Below are positions 8,788-21,491 of a stretch of 64,000 bases of DNA, piece by piece (within the stretch, counting starts at the first letter, position 1; each line of letters starts with the position of its first letter). The notes under the pieces were generated by a model. The model was not told where the DNA came from and did no database searches. It saw only the letters and a program-made list of their open reading frames with translations. Source of the stretch: Vigna angularis (Eukaryota > Streptophyta > Magnoliopsida > Fabales > Fabaceae); contig NC_068975.1 of the NCBI RefSeq assembly GCF_016808095.1, positions 18,483,501 through 18,547,500 on the forward strand, read 5' to 3'. Made by a program: the position numbers and the translations under genes.

Positions 8788-11700
8788 GATCAATATAAGT
8801 CCAAGAAGTCACTGTGGTATCTTGACAGTGGTTGCTCAAGACACATGACTGGTGATAAGAAAAGATTCATCTCTTTTGAGAAAAAGAAGCAAGGATTTGT
8901 AACGTATGGGGATAACAACAAAGGCAGAATAATGGGCACTGGAAACATTGGAGGAGGAAACACTTTGACAATAAAAGACGTCTTATACGTTGAAGGCCTC
9001 AAACATAATCTTCTAAGCATAAGCCAACTATGCGACAAAGGTTTCAAGGTAACTTTTGAGAGTGACAAATGTACTGTTTATTATAAAAATTCTGCTGAAA
9101 TTGCTTTGCAAGGTGTTAGGCATAATAACATATATTTGATTGATATTGAGAGTGCATCTAGTTATAGTATAACATGCTTAGTTGCTAAAGAAGACAATCC
9201 ATGGCTATGGCACAAAAGAGCTGCACATATTCACATGCAACACTTAAATAAATTAATCTCTAAGGATCTTGTGATTGGTTTGCCTAAACTAAAATTTGAG
9301 AAAGATAAACTTTGTTCTGCATGTCAAAAGGGTAAACAAACCAAATCTTCATTTTCATCTAAAAGCATGATTTCAACATCAAAACCTTTAGAACTTTTGC
9401 ATATGGACTTGTTTGGTCCATCTAGAATTAAAAGTTTTGGTGGAAACTACTATGCTCTTGTAATTGTTGATGATTACTTTAGATTTACTTGGACTTTCTT
9501 TTTAACTCTGAAAAGTGAAGCTTTCAAAGCATTTAAAACTTTTGCTAAACGTATTCAAAATGAAAAAGATTTGAAAATCAAAACTTTGAGAAGTGATCAT
9601 GGTGGTGAATTTGAAAATGAATCGTTTGGAAAATTTTGTGAAGAATTTGGCATTGCACATAATTTTTCTGCACCTAGAACTCCCCAACAGAATGGTGTTG
9701 TTGAAAGGAAAAATAGATCATTAGAAGAATTAGCTAGAACGCTTATGAATGAATCTAATGTGCCAAAATACTTTTGGGCTGATGCAGTAAGTACTGCTTG
9801 TTATGTGTTAAATAGGATGCTTATTAGGCCAATTCTAAAATTAACTCCATATGAACTGTTGAATGGTAGAAAACCAAATATATCTCATTTGAAAATTTTT
9901 GGATGCAAATGCTTTGTCTTAAATAATGGAAAAGATAATCTTGGAAAATTCGATGCAAAATCTGATGAAGCAATTTTTCTAGGATATTCTTTGACTAGCA
10001 AAGCTTATAGAGTGTTCAATAGAAGAACACTGATAATTGAAGAATCAATGCATGTTGTTTTTGATGAGATTGTAGACCTTAAGGTAAATCCTCTTGAGTC
10101 AAATAGACCCATTGCAGGTGATGAGGATTACTTAAGAGAAGCCCTTGAGGAGATGTATCTAAATGAAAATTATCCTCCGGAGCTTCAAGAAACACCCCAA
10201 GTCATTGATTCCAAAAGCTATCAACAACCAAGAGGACTATCTTTGGACAACATCATAGGAGATATATCAAAAGGGGTAACTACTAGACATAATTTAAATA
10301 ATTTTTGTCTAACTGTTGCTTTTGTGTCTCAGGTAGAACCTAAAAATATAAAGGAAGCTCTTCAAGATGACAAGTGGTGCATTGCTATGCAAGAAGAGCT
10401 AAATCAATTTGAAAGGAATGAAGTTTGGGAACTTATTCCAAAACAAGAAGAATTCCAAGTCATAGGAACAAAATGGGTATTCAGGAACAAGCTTGATGAG
10501 GATGGAAACATCACAAAGAATAAAGCAAGGCTAGTTGCTAAGGGATACTGTCCAGAGGAAGGTATAGATTATGATGAAGCGTATGCACCGGTAGCCAGGT
10601 TAGAAGCAATTAGATTATTACTTGCATATGCATCTTTGATGAAATTTAAACTATATCAAATGGATGTAAAAAGTGCTTTCTTAAATGGTTTTATAAAAGA
10701 AGAAGTGTATGTTAGTCAACCTCCTGGCTTTGAAGATTTTAAATTTCCTGATCATGTTTACAAGTTGAAAAAGGCCCTTTATGGTCTTAAACAAGCACCT
10801 AGGTCTTGGTATGAAAGACTTAGTACCTTTTTAATTGAAAATGAATTTTCTAGAGGAAAGGTTGATTCAACCTTATTCATTAAGAAAGTAGGAAAACACA
10901 TTTTAATCGTGCAAGTTTATGTAGATGATATCATTTTTGGGTCAACTGATGATTCTTTGTGTGAAGAGTTTGCAAAAATAATGCAAGGTGAATTCGAGAT
11001 GTCCATGATGGGTGAGTTAAACTTTTTCTTAGGACTACAGATAAAACAAATGAATGGTGGAACATTCATCTCTCAAACTAAATACTATAGAGAAATTCTT
11101 AGGAAATTTGGTATGGATAGCTGCAAGGAAGCTAGTACACCCATGGGTACTTCATGTTATTTAGATAAGGATGAAATTGGAAAAGGAGTGAATGAAACCA
11201 TGTTTAGAGGCATGATAGGATCCTTGCTATACTTAACTGCTAGTAGACCAGATATTATGCAGAGTGTTTGTGTATGTGCTAGATACCAAGCCAATCCTAA
11301 AGAATCTCATTTGACTACAGTTAAGAGAATTCTAAAATATCTTAAGGGAACTACTTCATTTGGACTTTGGTATCCCTCTGATGCCTCACCTAGTTTAATA
11401 GGATACTCTGATGCAGATTATGGTGGTTGTAAAATTGATAGAAAAAGTACTAGTGGAACCTGTCATTTCTTGGGATGTTCTTTAGTGTCATGGCACTCAA
11501 AGAAACAAGCATGTGTAGCTTTGTCTACCACCGAAGCTGAATATATTGCAGCTGGAAACTGTTGTGCCCAAATTTTGTGGATGAAACAACAATTGGAAGA
11601 CTTTGATATCTTCCTTGACAAAATTCCTCTAAAATGTGACAATACTAGTGCAATAAATTTGACCAAGAACCCCATAATGCATTCAAGAACTAAGCATATA

Positions 11701-11862
11701 GAAATTAGGCACCATTTCTTAAGAGATCATATACAAAAGGGGGATTGTCAAATTGAATATGTTGATACCTTACATCAATTAGCTGATATCTTTACCAAGG
11801 CTCTATCTAAAGATAGTTTTTTTGAACTTAGAAGAGAGTTAGGAGTGTTAGACATATCTTAG
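8788..11862 (+). CDS. pol: Element B Pol polyprotein (protease, integrase, RT, RNase H)
   Basis: The open frame runs about 1024 codons; the first ATG is at 8845, but protease homology begins upstream. The order is Copia: aspartic protease [14 protein letters not shown] zinc module (HKR...HMQHL...CSACQKGK), integrase core with D of LLHMDLFG, D of LRSDHGGEF and E of VVERKN (about residues 188, 251 and 287 counted from the 8845 Met). Reverse transcriptase has [10 protein letters not shown] and YVDDIIFG (about 690), and RNase H has YSDADYGG and STTEAEYIA (856-900). All catalytic residues looked for are present, so pol may still be competent. A TAG stands just before codon 1 in this frame and a TGA ends gag, so expression would need frameshifting or splicing; TTTTGTAG at 8780-8787 looks like a splice acceptor. 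Confidence 0.93.
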   Translation, partial: DQYKSKKSLWYLDSGCSRHMTGDKKRFISFEKKKQGFVTYGDNNKGRIMGTGNIGGGNTLTIKDVLYVEGLKHNLLSISQLCDKGFKVTFESDKCTVYYKNSAEIALQGVRHNNIYLIDIESASSYSITCLVAKEDNPWLWHKRAAHIHMQHLNKLISKDLVIGLPKLKFEKDKLCSACQKGKQTKSSFSSKSMISTSKPLELLHMDLFGPSRIKSFGGNYYALVIVDDYFRFTWTFFLTLKSEAFKAFKTFAKRIQNEKDLKIKTLRSDHGGEFENESFGKFCEEFGIAHNFSAPRTPQQNGVVERKNRSLEELARTLMNESNVPKYFWADAVSTACYVLNRMLIRPILKLTPYELLNGRKPNISHLKIFGCKCFVLNNGKDNLGKFDAKSDEAIFLGYSLTSKAYRVFNRRTLIIEESMHVVFDEIVDLKVNPLESNRPIAGDEDYLREALEEMYLNENYPPELQETPQVIDSKSYQQPRGLSLDNIIGDISKGVTTRHNLNNFCLTVAFVSQVEPKNIKEALQDDKWCIAMQEELNQFERNEVWELIPKQEEFQVIGTKWVFRNKLDEDGNITKNKARLVAKGYCPEEGIDYDEAYAPVARLEAIRLLLAYASLMKFKLYQMDVKSAFLNGFIKEEVYVSQPPGFEDFKFPDHVYKLKKALYGLKQAPRSWYERLSTFLIENEFSRGKVDSTLFIKKVGKHILIVQVYVDDIIFGSTDDSLCEEFAKIMQGEFEMSMMGELNFFLGLQIKQMNGGTFISQTKYYREILRKFGMDSCKEASTPMGTSCYLDKDEIGKGVNETMFRGMIGSLLYLTASRPDIMQSVCVCARYQANPKESHLTTVKRILKYLKGTTSFGLWYPSDASPSLIGYSDADYGGCKIDRKSTSGTCHFLGCSLVSWHSKKQACVALSTTEAEYIAAGNCCAQILWMKQQLEDFDIFLDKIPLKCDNTSAINLTKNPIMHSRTKHIEIRHHFLRDHIQKGDCQIEYVDTLHQLADIFTKALSKDSFFELRRELGVLDIS

Positions 11863-11910
11863 AATCAAAATCTATGCAAATTTTTGCATTTTTCGTAAAC
11901 TTAACGCTTC

Positions 11911-12190
11911 ATAATCGATTATCACTAAGTTATAATCGATTATGCATGTTTAAAATTCAATTCTGGAAAATCTTGAGCAGATAATCGATTATCATTATGC
12001 ATAATCGATTATCATGCAATTTTGGGCAGTAATTATTGAACGGATAATCGATTATCACGAGCCATAATCGATTATCGTGCTGACAGTTTCAAAAATAGAG
12101 CCGTTTGAGCATCCCGTAACGGCTATAAACGGCCATAAACGGCTAACTTTTCCATTTTTCTTATAAATAGCCCCCATAATCGATTATTAG
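11911..12190 (+). promoter_or_regulatory. Candidate internal promoter before the envelope-like ORF of B
   Basis: The 430-bp spacer between pol and the third ORF holds seven copies of the palindrome ATAATCGATTAT, the motif that is repeated six times upstream of the TATA box in the LTR. AACGG-type repeats at 12116-12145 (gtaacgg, aaacggcc, aaacggct) echo a gtaacgg in the LTR. A clean TATA box, TTATAAATAG, lies at 12161-12170, and the ORF start (TCCATGGCT) is at 12292, a plausible distance for a short leader. The sequence facts are direct; promoter function is inference. Confidence 0.6.
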
Positions 12191-12291
12191 ACACTCCTTT
12201 GCACCTAAATACTGTTGAAATCAAATCTAGAGCTCAAATCTTCTTCATTTCTCTTTACCTTCTCAAAATCTCATTTTCCCATTCTTCCTCC

Positions 12292-13115
12292 ATGGCTGAC
12301 TCAAGAAGGCACCGTCGCAGAACAGCTGGAGCCTCCTCTTCTTCTCAACCACGTCTTGCAAACATAGATGGATGGATTTCAGATCAAGGGAAACACACAG
12401 ACTTTGTTAATTCTTGGCAAGAAAGGAAGATCATGGCGGTAAAGTTTATTAGTCTTGACTTTTTCCGCTTCTATGGCTTTCAATTTCCAAACACTTTTGC
12501 TGAGCAGGGGTTAACGCATCTGTTAGAACAAAAAGGCTGCATTTATCCTGATCTGATAAGAGTCTTCTACTTCAACTTGCGCTATCGAGATGGGATAATA
12601 TCTACTAAGGTCAAGGGAGTACGCATCATTTTAGATGATGACATATGGACCAATGTTGCTCAACTTCCCATCTGGGATGATGCTGTCAAAGTCCACTTAG
12701 GACTTGAAGATTTCAACAGGATGATGACTTTTCAATCCTTCCTACGTCATCCTGAACGACAAACAAATAGAAGGCAATTACTGGTTGGAGGTTTTAAAGT
12801 TGAAGAAAGGATGATCCACTACTTGATTGTCTGGATTTTATGTCCTAGAGCAACCAACCATGCTCAATGCTCTGAGCAGGATTTACTTTTATTGTATGGG
12901 ATTCTAAATCACATACACATCGACTAGCCTGCTCTCATTGCTGACACAATGGTAAAAGCCAAGAAATCCCATTCATATCAACTTCCCTATGCTCTTCTTA
13001 TCTCTAGGATTTTAGAATTCAAAGGTATACCTGTTGAAGGAGAACTAGTTCAAAATATTGCAACTGTGGGATCAGAAATTGGAGATACAACCTTTCGTCA
13101 AATGAGATTCATTAC
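12292..13115 (+). pseudogene. Element B third (envelope-like / plant-transposon-domain) ORF, 5' part
   Basis: From ATG 12292 a Ser/Arg-rich N terminus leads into a globular region (RKIMAVKFISLDFFRFYGF and onwards) of a kind I associate with the plant retrotransposon third-ORF family annotated as a putative plant transposon protein. An in-frame TAG at 12925-12927 breaks it, but the same frame stays open afterwards to 13115, where element C interrupts it. The frame resumes at 25643. In Sireviruses such ORFs are called envelope-like; no signal peptide or membrane helix is obvious here, and true envelope function is unproven. A longer frame starting at 12199 is probably not the real start. Confidence 0.75.
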
Positions 13116-13734
13116 TGTCGCAACCGGAATCGCGACGGGACGACGATCCAAAAAAAACGGGTTTCGAAAAGAGATTTTGGAGTCGCCACCATAGTTTATT
13201 CTGGAAAACTACGGAAAAACCATAAAATAATAAGACACGGTCCGCAAAAACCAGATTCTGGGTTCGGGAGTCGGTTACGCGTAGGGAAGGTATTAGCACC
13301 CTACAGCGCCTGCCCGAGGGCAGTACCTTTAACTAAATGCGCGAATGTGATGTGGTTTTCAAAATGTGTAACTATCCCCTAAAATAAAATTCTAAATAAA
13401 CAAAATATATTATTTAGTTTTTTGGGCCCGACAAGGATTGACCTTGCTCCTACGTATTCTCATTCAAAATGAGAAATCAGGGTTACGTAGTTCTTTGGAA
13501 TCTATTTGGGAAATTGTTTTTGAAAATTGTTTGAAAATTGTTTGAAAATTTGATTTGGAAATGATTTTGTACTTTTGGGAAATGAACCTGACAAGGACTG
13601 GCCTTGCTCCTACGTATCTTCATTTTTGATGGAGAATCAAGGATCACGTAGTTCTGGGCTAGGAAGATTGTTTGTTGTTTAAAATTGTTGATGTTTTTGG
13701 GTTTTTTTGAAGATTTTATACCCTTTTCGTATTT

Positions 13735-14190
13735 TGTTTAAGAAAGAGAAAAGGTTGTTAGCACAAGGACGATGCGTGCGATCACACATGTGCATAAACC
13801 TTTAAAACATATTTTTTTGTTAATTTTACTTAAGGAAAAGAAAAGGTTTTTAGCACAAGGACGATGCGTGCGATCACGCATGTGCCTAAACCTTTAAAAC
13901 ATATTTTTGTGATTTTAACTAAGAAAAGAGAAAAGGTTTTCAGCACAAGGACGATGCGTGCGATCACACATGTGCATAAACCTTTAAAACATATTTTTTG
14001 TAATTTTAATTAAGGAAAAGAAAAGGTTTTTAGCACAAGGACGATGCGTGCGATCACACATGTGCCTGAACCTTTAAAACATATTTTTGTGATTTTAACT
14101 AAGAAAGAGAAAAGGTTTTCAGCACAAGGACAATGCGTGCGATCACACATGTGCATAAACCTTTAAAACATATTTTTTTGTAATTTTAAT
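13735..14190. repeat. About 89-bp tandem repeat, five units with alternating types
   Basis: Units start near 13740, 13830, 13919, 14010 and 14099. Each has gagaaaaggtt..agcacaagg, then gatgcgtgcgatcac, a catgtgc block and cctttaaaacata. Odd units read gtgcataaacc, even units gtgcctaaacc/gtgcctgaacc, so they alternate A-B-A-B-A, as if the array grew as a dimer of about 180 bp. Confidence 0.9.
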
Positions 14191-14746
14191 TAAGGATCAT
14201 AGACGTTCGTCCTTAAATTGCAAGAAGTAATCTTAAGCGCTCGTTCTTGGTTAATTGTGATGTGAGCGTTCGGCCGTAATTGGATATTCTAAGTTTGAAA
14301 TCTTAATCGATTGGCCGCGGTGTATTAGTGTGTATGAGCGTTCGTTCTTAACTTAGTATACTCAGATGGTAATCTTGAGCGTTTGGTCTTGGTTCAGTTC
14401 TGATTGTGAGCGTTCGGTCTTAGTGTGTTACTGATGGATAGCGTTTGATCTTGATCATATTTTTCTCAGACGTCAATCTTAGCGTTCGTTCAAATAGTGT
14501 TACTCTCAGGCTTCAATCTTAACGTTCGTCCTGGAAGGATCCATTTTGAGTAATGTGTTCTATTTTGGCGTTCGGCATGATATTTTAGGAAATGATAACG
14601 TTCGTCCAAAATCGTGTTCGACCTGATTGTTTAGCGTTCGTTCAGTAGCGTTCGTCCATATCATTTTAGTGAAAGACGTACGTCCAAAGTAGGGTTCGGC
14701 TTGTTGATTGGAAAACGACGTTCGTCCAGTAACGTTCGTTCCACAA

Positions 14747-14905
14747 GTGCTTGGATGAATAGTGTTCCGATGAATAGTGTTCGGATGAATAGTGTTTGGA
14801 TGATTAGTGTTTGGATGAATAGTGTTCGGATGAATAGTGTTTGGATGAATAGTGTTCGGATGAATAGTGTTTGGATGAATAGTGCTCGGATGAATAGTAT
14901 TCTAC
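14747..14905. repeat. 15-bp minisatellite in the left D LTR
   Basis: About ten units of gatgaatagtgttcg or gatgaatagtgtttg alternate. The right copy (20540-20680) has one unit fewer. The repeated open frames on both strands are by-products of the 15-bp period. Confidence 0.93.
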
Positions 14906-15274
14906 AAATAGTATGGGGTTCAAAGTTGATTTTCTCTAGAAATTGAATTATGTGTATAAATGTTTGCAATGTATATTGTAATGTGATTTATGTGAAAGTA
15001 TGTGAATGCATGATAGATGATAAATTACTGGGATAATATGATTGTGAAAGTGAATAGTGAAATTGTGTATGATTCGAACATTTCGAGGAGAGATGGAGGA
15101 AAGTGATATGTGGTGTTGTTGTTCTGTATAACTGTAGTGAACTTTGTATTTTGGTCTGTCTATCCCTAAACTCAAAGCATTGTTCATGCTCAAGTAGAGA
15201 AGAACAATGTGAGTGGTGAGAGTAGAGGGAGGTCCTCGTCTATAGTCTTTGAATTTAGACATAGACAGATTGGG

Positions 15275-15715
15275 GGATTTACCTTGCTAGTGTTGGAGAA
15301 AGACCAGCTGAACTATGCAAGTGCAAAGACGACTGATAGTTCGACAGTTATACCAATCCGGATGAGTCTTGTGTTGGAATTTACCTTGCTAGTGTTGGGG
15401 AGTGCCAGCTGAACTATGCAGGTGTAAAGATGAGTAGTGTGTTGGGAATTTACTTTGCATAGTGTTGGGGAGTGTCAGCTGAACTATGCAGATGTAAAGA
15501 TGAATCGTGTGTTGTGGATTTACCTTGCATAGTGTTGGGAAGTGCCAGCAGAACTATGCGAGTGTAAAGATGAGTTGTGTATGTGGATTTACTTTGCATA
15601 GTGTTAGGGAGTGCCAGCAGAACAATGCGAGTGTAAAGGTGAGTCGTATGTGTTGATTTACCTTGCATAGTGTTGGGAAGTGCCAGCAGAACTATGCGAG
15701 TGTAAAGATGTGTGA
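15275..15715. repeat. About 68-bp tandem repeat in the left D LTR
   Basis: Six units carry ttaccttgcatagtgttggg, gtgccagc and gaactatgc, followed by gtgtaaagatgag. The first unit is longer and more divergent. The right LTR has the same array at 21051-21491. Confidence 0.9.
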
Positions 15716-18700
15716 GTTGTGGTTCAATGAGCATGCTATAATTGTTCCTGTATATGTATCTACGTATGATGACATGAATTAAGTGTGAGATTGGTATAAC
15801 ATGCTTTTTATATCTAGCTCACCCTTGCATTGTTTGTGTTGTGTGCTGTTTGGGTATGTTTCTCTGGCGATGATCATCCACTTGGATGGGAGCAGACGTT
15901 GTTGAAGAGAGTTCCTTGGAGCAAGAGCTGGAGGTTGCTGATGTTGCAGAGTAGTCTTCTTAGAAATTTCCTAATTGAACACTTGTAGTGATCAATCCTT
16001 TCAACTGTTCAAGTTTAAATTTTCACTCCTTTTATTTGGATGATTGTAATTTCACACTTAAATTACACGTCATATTCTGACTGTTCTCTATATTTGAATG
16101 TTGACGTCTTTATTATATAATATTGATTATTATATAATCGGGATGTTACATTAATGGTATCAGAGCAGTTTGTCCTTAGGATGACCTGTGAGTTGTGGGT
16201 TTGTCGTGTCTTCTCTATGAAGAATTGAGTCTAAATGGTGTAATTTACCATTTCCTCCAAGTCTAGATAGTAGATTATTGTTTCCAACTAGAGCTTTTGA
16301 GAACAAAAAACGTCTTGATAGGAGTGATGAGGGTGCACACTCATGACTTTTACCAGAGATGACTTTCCTTTCTTAATTTTGAAGGTTTGGGGAAAGATAG
16401 AGTTGTGATTCCAGTGTGGTTGTCTTTAGAAATCTTTGTCTTGTTCTTGCCTTTGTGGTAGTGTACTGTGCTCTATAGTGGTAGAGGGATGCAGATTCAA
16501 GGACAACTTGATATGTATACCTTCATTAGAATTGGTTAGAGCCTTTAAAGCAAATTCTTGCCTCAAAGATAAGGAAATAGAAGACCAAAGTTTAAGTTTC
16601 AAAGGATGGGTGAAGATGTTGGGGTTGGATTTTATAAGTAATGTTTTTGGGGTGAAGAAGTTTTCAAGAATAGAGTCAGAAGGTCAGATACCGTGTATTC
16701 CACAAGAAGAGTTAGGTTTGAAAGTTAGAATAAGATGAGCTTTGGGTAAGCATGGGTGTGACAAAGTTTGAGAGATCAGTTTAGTTCAGTGTATCAATAA
16801 CGTCAGAGGTTAGAAGAAAGGGAAGTGTTGGTGAGCGACGGAGTAGCATTAGGTGAGATTTGTAACATGGACCAATGTATCGGCGATTATTGGAATCTGA
16901 ATAAGAGAAGTGATATATGGTTTGAAGCTTAAGTTAAGAAAGAAATAAGTGGACCACGGGAAATCGTTATTTGGATAGGAAGTAGAAGAAGAAGGGTTTG
17001 AGGAGCAGTGTGTAAAACATAGAATGAATTTAAGGAGGGTGTAATAGAAGCCGGATCTCCAAGTTGAGGGAACATAAAGTGTGTGAGGAGAATTGGAGTA
17101 TTATAGGAATGTGAGTTGAATAACCAAATGGAGTGGTTAAGCATTAATCGCAATTGGATAATGCATAGTCAAGTTCAGAAGAATGTTTCAAGATTAGTGG
17201 TTCGTATAGAATAAATGTTTGATCATTGGCTGAAATGAGAGATTTCAAATGTTGAAGGAAGGAGTACACCAGGATGTCAGTTTGGTAAGAAAGTATAAGG
17301 TCAGAGAATTAAGGGCACAATGGATGAAGAAAGGAGAAGAAAGGTTTTAGAACAGATGATAAAGGGTGGTTGTAGTATAAGTTGCTAAAGAGAGTATCGA
17401 GAATGGTCAGAGAAGTTTGGGTTGGTTGAGATGTTTAGAGTTATGAAGTTGCATGTTGTGATAAAGTTAATTTTCTTTGGGTATGGTTTTACGGTGATGT
17501 TTAGTGTTCGGCTGAGTTTGATCAAGAGAGAAGTGGATGTTGAATGATGGAATGCAGAAGGCAGTAAGTTGGTAAGTTCAGATAAGGTCAGAGGATTGGT
17601 ATTATTGGTTAAGAGTATCTTGAGGTTTAGAGGATTAAAGATAGGGTTTGTATTTTGACGACTCCGAGTTGAAGAGGACAATTCTTGAAGAAGAAGGTTT
17701 TAAGTTAATCTAGACGGGATGAGTGCAAGAAGAATTATGAGTGATGTGGCGTTTGTGTAGTTAATCTAAGGGCTCAAGTTTGAAGTTTATATGGAGTGGT
17801 TTCTTGACAAGGAAGGAGAACGAAGGTGGTGCATCAAGTATAGTTGAGCCAAAGATGGAAGCAAGTGTTATGAGAATTCAAGATGTCTGCAAATTGTAAA
17901 TGAAGAAGAGATGATGTTGTTCTTTCGTAAGTTTGAGGTGTGATTCAAGGGAAGGGTTTTGGTTGGTTTTCTGCAACAAGTATGGGATTTTATAACTTGG
18001 AGAAGTGGAATTCACTTTGGAGTGGGGTCTTAGGCAACACCAGCGTCCGAAATTTTTGGGTGGTTCTTGTTTAAGTCGTGTAGTGCAAAAGGAAGATGGA
18101 GGTTGAGTTAGAGCAATAATATTTGGACTCAATATAATCATAGGGAGAACTACAAGGTTGAGGAATCGCAGAAGAGAAATAGAGGACATGTTGGCATAGT
18201 CTAGTATAAGTCTTAACAATCAGGAGTGATTTCGGGCATGGTCGTTTTGTGGAGTAGAAAACAGTGTTGAGGAAATGGAATGACAAGGCTATTATGCAAG
18301 GGAAGAGTTTTCAGAGTTTTGTAAGGTCATAAAAGTTCTGAGAAAGGTTCTTCGAGGGTGATCTTTTGCTGGTTACAGTTGTCATGAAGGAAGTGTTCTT
18401 TTAAGTAAGTTGGTGAGTAAGGAAGTATAAGGATCAGAGTAGCGCAGCAGATGATGGTGAGCATGTTATTGTCAGTAATAGATATGCATGAAGAGCTTCC
18501 AAAATTGTGGATTAGTGGTTTGTGAGGGACGAGTACTTTGAAACAGTATTGGTGTTGTCATATGAGCATGAGTTGGGAGTGTTTGGTAATCTTCAAGAGT
18601 CATAAGTGAGTTTAGGTGTGAAAGAAACATGTATCAGGCAAGGGAGATAAGTGAGCCTTCGGTTGCAAGCTACAGGGTCAACTTTAAGTGAGAAAGTATT

Positions 18701-20537
18701 AATGGCTTTGGAACGGGAAGAGTGGGTCAATGGGCGAAGGAGACTATTTGAGCTGTGGTTTTGAATTATAGTGGCAAGCTAGAGGTAAGGTTATGTTAAC
18801 AGATGGTTTGAACAAAGAAAATTATCTCGACTTGTTCCGGTAAGCTCAATTTTCGAGGACGAAAATTTTTGTTATTGGGGAGAATGTAAGGACCTAGTTC
18901 TTATTTTATTATTTTTGAAAGGGATGGGGGAGTCAATCAAGGAAACATTAGTTGCCATAGGGAGAGGTAGGTTTTGTTTTATTTGGAAAAGTGGAGAGCA
19001 TGGGTGCTGAAAAACAGCAGCAAAGGGGCAGCAGCGTCCGGATTTTACTCCCATTTTGGCACCATTCAACAAGCTGCACACATAGGAGAAATAAGGGGTA
19101 CTGGGTTCTGAAATGGGAGCTTTGCAAAAAGGGGAGGAGGCTCATTTTTGGCATGAGGAAGAGCAGCCAGAGGAAGGGAACCCTTCGTCCTTCCATTTTC
19201 AACCGTTCAAGGAGCACTCAAGGGAAGCAACAGCATCCTTTCATATGCGGAGAGGAGGGTTGGAGATGGGCCTCTTGTGGGAATGCAGTTGTTGCAGCAA
19301 AATCTGGGAGAGGAAGTGGAGAACTGTTGAAAGTTGCAAGGAAATCTTGATCTGCACGTTTGGGAGGAGCTAGATTCAAAGAATTCACAAAGGAAGTCTT
19401 CAAGAGGTAAGGGGAGCTAGATTTTTCGTTTGATTGATGATATATGTTGTGTTTGATGCAAAACTGGGAAGGAAGGGATGATAAAAATTGGGATTTTCTG
19501 GGTTTCTGGGTCTCTGGAAACCTGCGAGCAGAATTCTGCAGAATCGCGCGTTCGTCCAATTTGATGAGCTAATTTGGACGCTCGTCCAAATGGCTCGACC
19601 AATTTATGAACGTTCGCCCAAGCCAAATTTTGAACGTTCGGTTTTTATTCTGAGCGTTCGACTGAATCGGTCAAATTAGTACGTTCGTCCAACTTGCTCG
19701 ACAGAATTACGCTGAACGTTCGGTTTTCTGTTTGACGAGCGTTCACGTTCGTCCTTCCTTAAGAGTGTAGCGTTCGTCCTTCCGTAATAGTGTAGCGTTT
19801 GCCCTTCCATATGAGTGTAGCGTTCGTTATTGTGATGTAAGTGTTCAGCCTGTTGTTAGCGTTCGTTCTGAGTTTGTTTAGTGAAGTTAGACGATCGTAT
19901 TCTTGTATTAGAGATTGTAGCGTTCGACCATAACTTTAATATTCTTACGATGGAAGTTTAAGCGTTCGGTCTTCGTGAAATAATAGATCATAGACGTTCG
20001 TCCTTAAATTGCAAGAAGTAATCTTAAGCGCTCGTTCTTGGTTAATTGTGATGTGAGCGTTCGGCCGTAATTGGATATTCTAAGTTTGAAATCTTAATCG
20101 ATTGGCCGCGGTGTATTAGTGTGTATGAGCGTTCGTTCTTAACTTAGTATACCCAGATGGTAATCTTGAGCGTTCGGTCTTGGTTCAGTTCTGATTGTGA
20201 GCGTTCGGTCTTAGTGTGTTACTGATGGATAGCGTTTGATCTTGATCATATTTTTCTCAGACGTCAATCTTAGCGTTCGTTCAAATAGTGTTACTCTCAG
20301 GCTTCAATCTTAACGTTCGTCCTGGAAGGATCCATTTTGAGTAATGTGTTCTATTTTGGCGTTCGGCATGATATTTTAGGAAATGATAACGTTCGTCCAA
20401 AATCGTGTTCGACCTAATTGTTTAGCGTTCGTTCAGTAGCGTTCGTCCATATCATTTTAGTGAAAGACGTACGTCCAAAGTAGGGTTCGGCTTGTTGATT
20501 GGAAAACGACGTTCGTCCAGTAACGTTCATTCCACAA

Positions 20538-20682
20538 GTGCTTGGATGAATAGTGTTCCGATGAATAGTGTTCGGATGAATAGTGTTTGGATGAATAGTG
20601 TTCGGATGAATAGTGTTTGGATGAATAGTGTTCGGATGAATAGTGTTTGGATGAATAGTGCTCGGATGAATAGTATTCTACA
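20538..20682. repeat. 15-bp minisatellite in the right D LTR
   Basis: This is the counterpart of 14747-14905, with one unit missing and otherwise the same alternation of ttcg and tttg units. Confidence 0.93.
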
Positions 20683-21050
20683 AATAGTATGGGGTTCAAA
20701 GTTGATTTTCTCTAGAAATTGAATTATGTGTATAAATGTTTGCAATGTATATTGTAATGTGATTTATGTGAAAGTATGTGAATGCATGATAGATGATAAA
20801 TTACTGGGATAATATGATTGTGAAAGTGAATAGTGAAATTGTGTATGATTCGAACATCTCGAGGAGAGATGGAGGAAAGTGATATGTGGTGTTGTTGTTC
20901 TGTATAACTGTAGTGAACTTTGTATTTTGGTCTGTCTATCCCTAAACGCAAAGCATTGTTCATGCTCAAGTAGAGAAGAACAATGTGAGTGGTGAGAGTA
21001 GAGGGAGGTCCTCGTCTATAGTCTTTGAATTTAGACATAGACAGATTGGG

Positions 21051-21491
21051 GGATTTACCTTGCTAGTGTTGGAGAAAGACCAGCTGAACTATGCAAGTGC
21101 AAAGACGACTGATAGTTCGACAGTTATACCAATCCGGATGAGTCTTGTGTTGGAATTTACCTTGCTAGTGTTGGGGAGTGCCAGCTGAACTATGCAGGTG
21201 TAAAGATGAGTAGTGTGTTGGGAATTTACTTTGCATAGTGTTGGGGAGTGCCAGCTGAACTATGCAGATGTAAAGATGAATCGTGTGTTGTGGATTTACC
21301 TTGCATAGTGTTGGGAAGTGCCAGCAGAACTATGCGAGTGTAAAGATGAGTTGTGTATGTGGATTTACTTTGCATAGTGGTGGGGAGTGCCAACAGAACT
21401 ATGCGAGTGTAAAGGTGAGTCGTATGTGTTGATTTACCTTGCATAGTGTTGGGAAGTGCCAGCAGAACTATGCGAGTGTAAAGATGTGTGA
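21051..21491. repeat. About 68-bp tandem repeat in the right D LTR
   Basis: Six units correspond one-to-one with 15275-15715, differing by a few substitutions. Confidence 0.9.

Larger units (their letters stand above)
14195..16150 (+). repeat. Element D 5' LTR, 5'-truncated copy
   Basis: It is 1956 bp against 1941 bp for the matching part of the 3' LTR; the difference equals one 15-bp minisatellite unit. Substitutions are few. Confidence 0.93.

Noticed and set aside
14661..14969. Frames with repeated MNSVRMNSVW or RTLFIQTLFI peptides (also 20457-20745)
   Set aside because: Products of a 15-bp minisatellite whose length is a multiple of three; not genes.
16151..18884. Possible degenerate gag-pol in the interior of D
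   Set aside because: I scanned for RT, RNase H and integrase phrases in all frames and saw none; only a translated search could exclude very decayed remnants.
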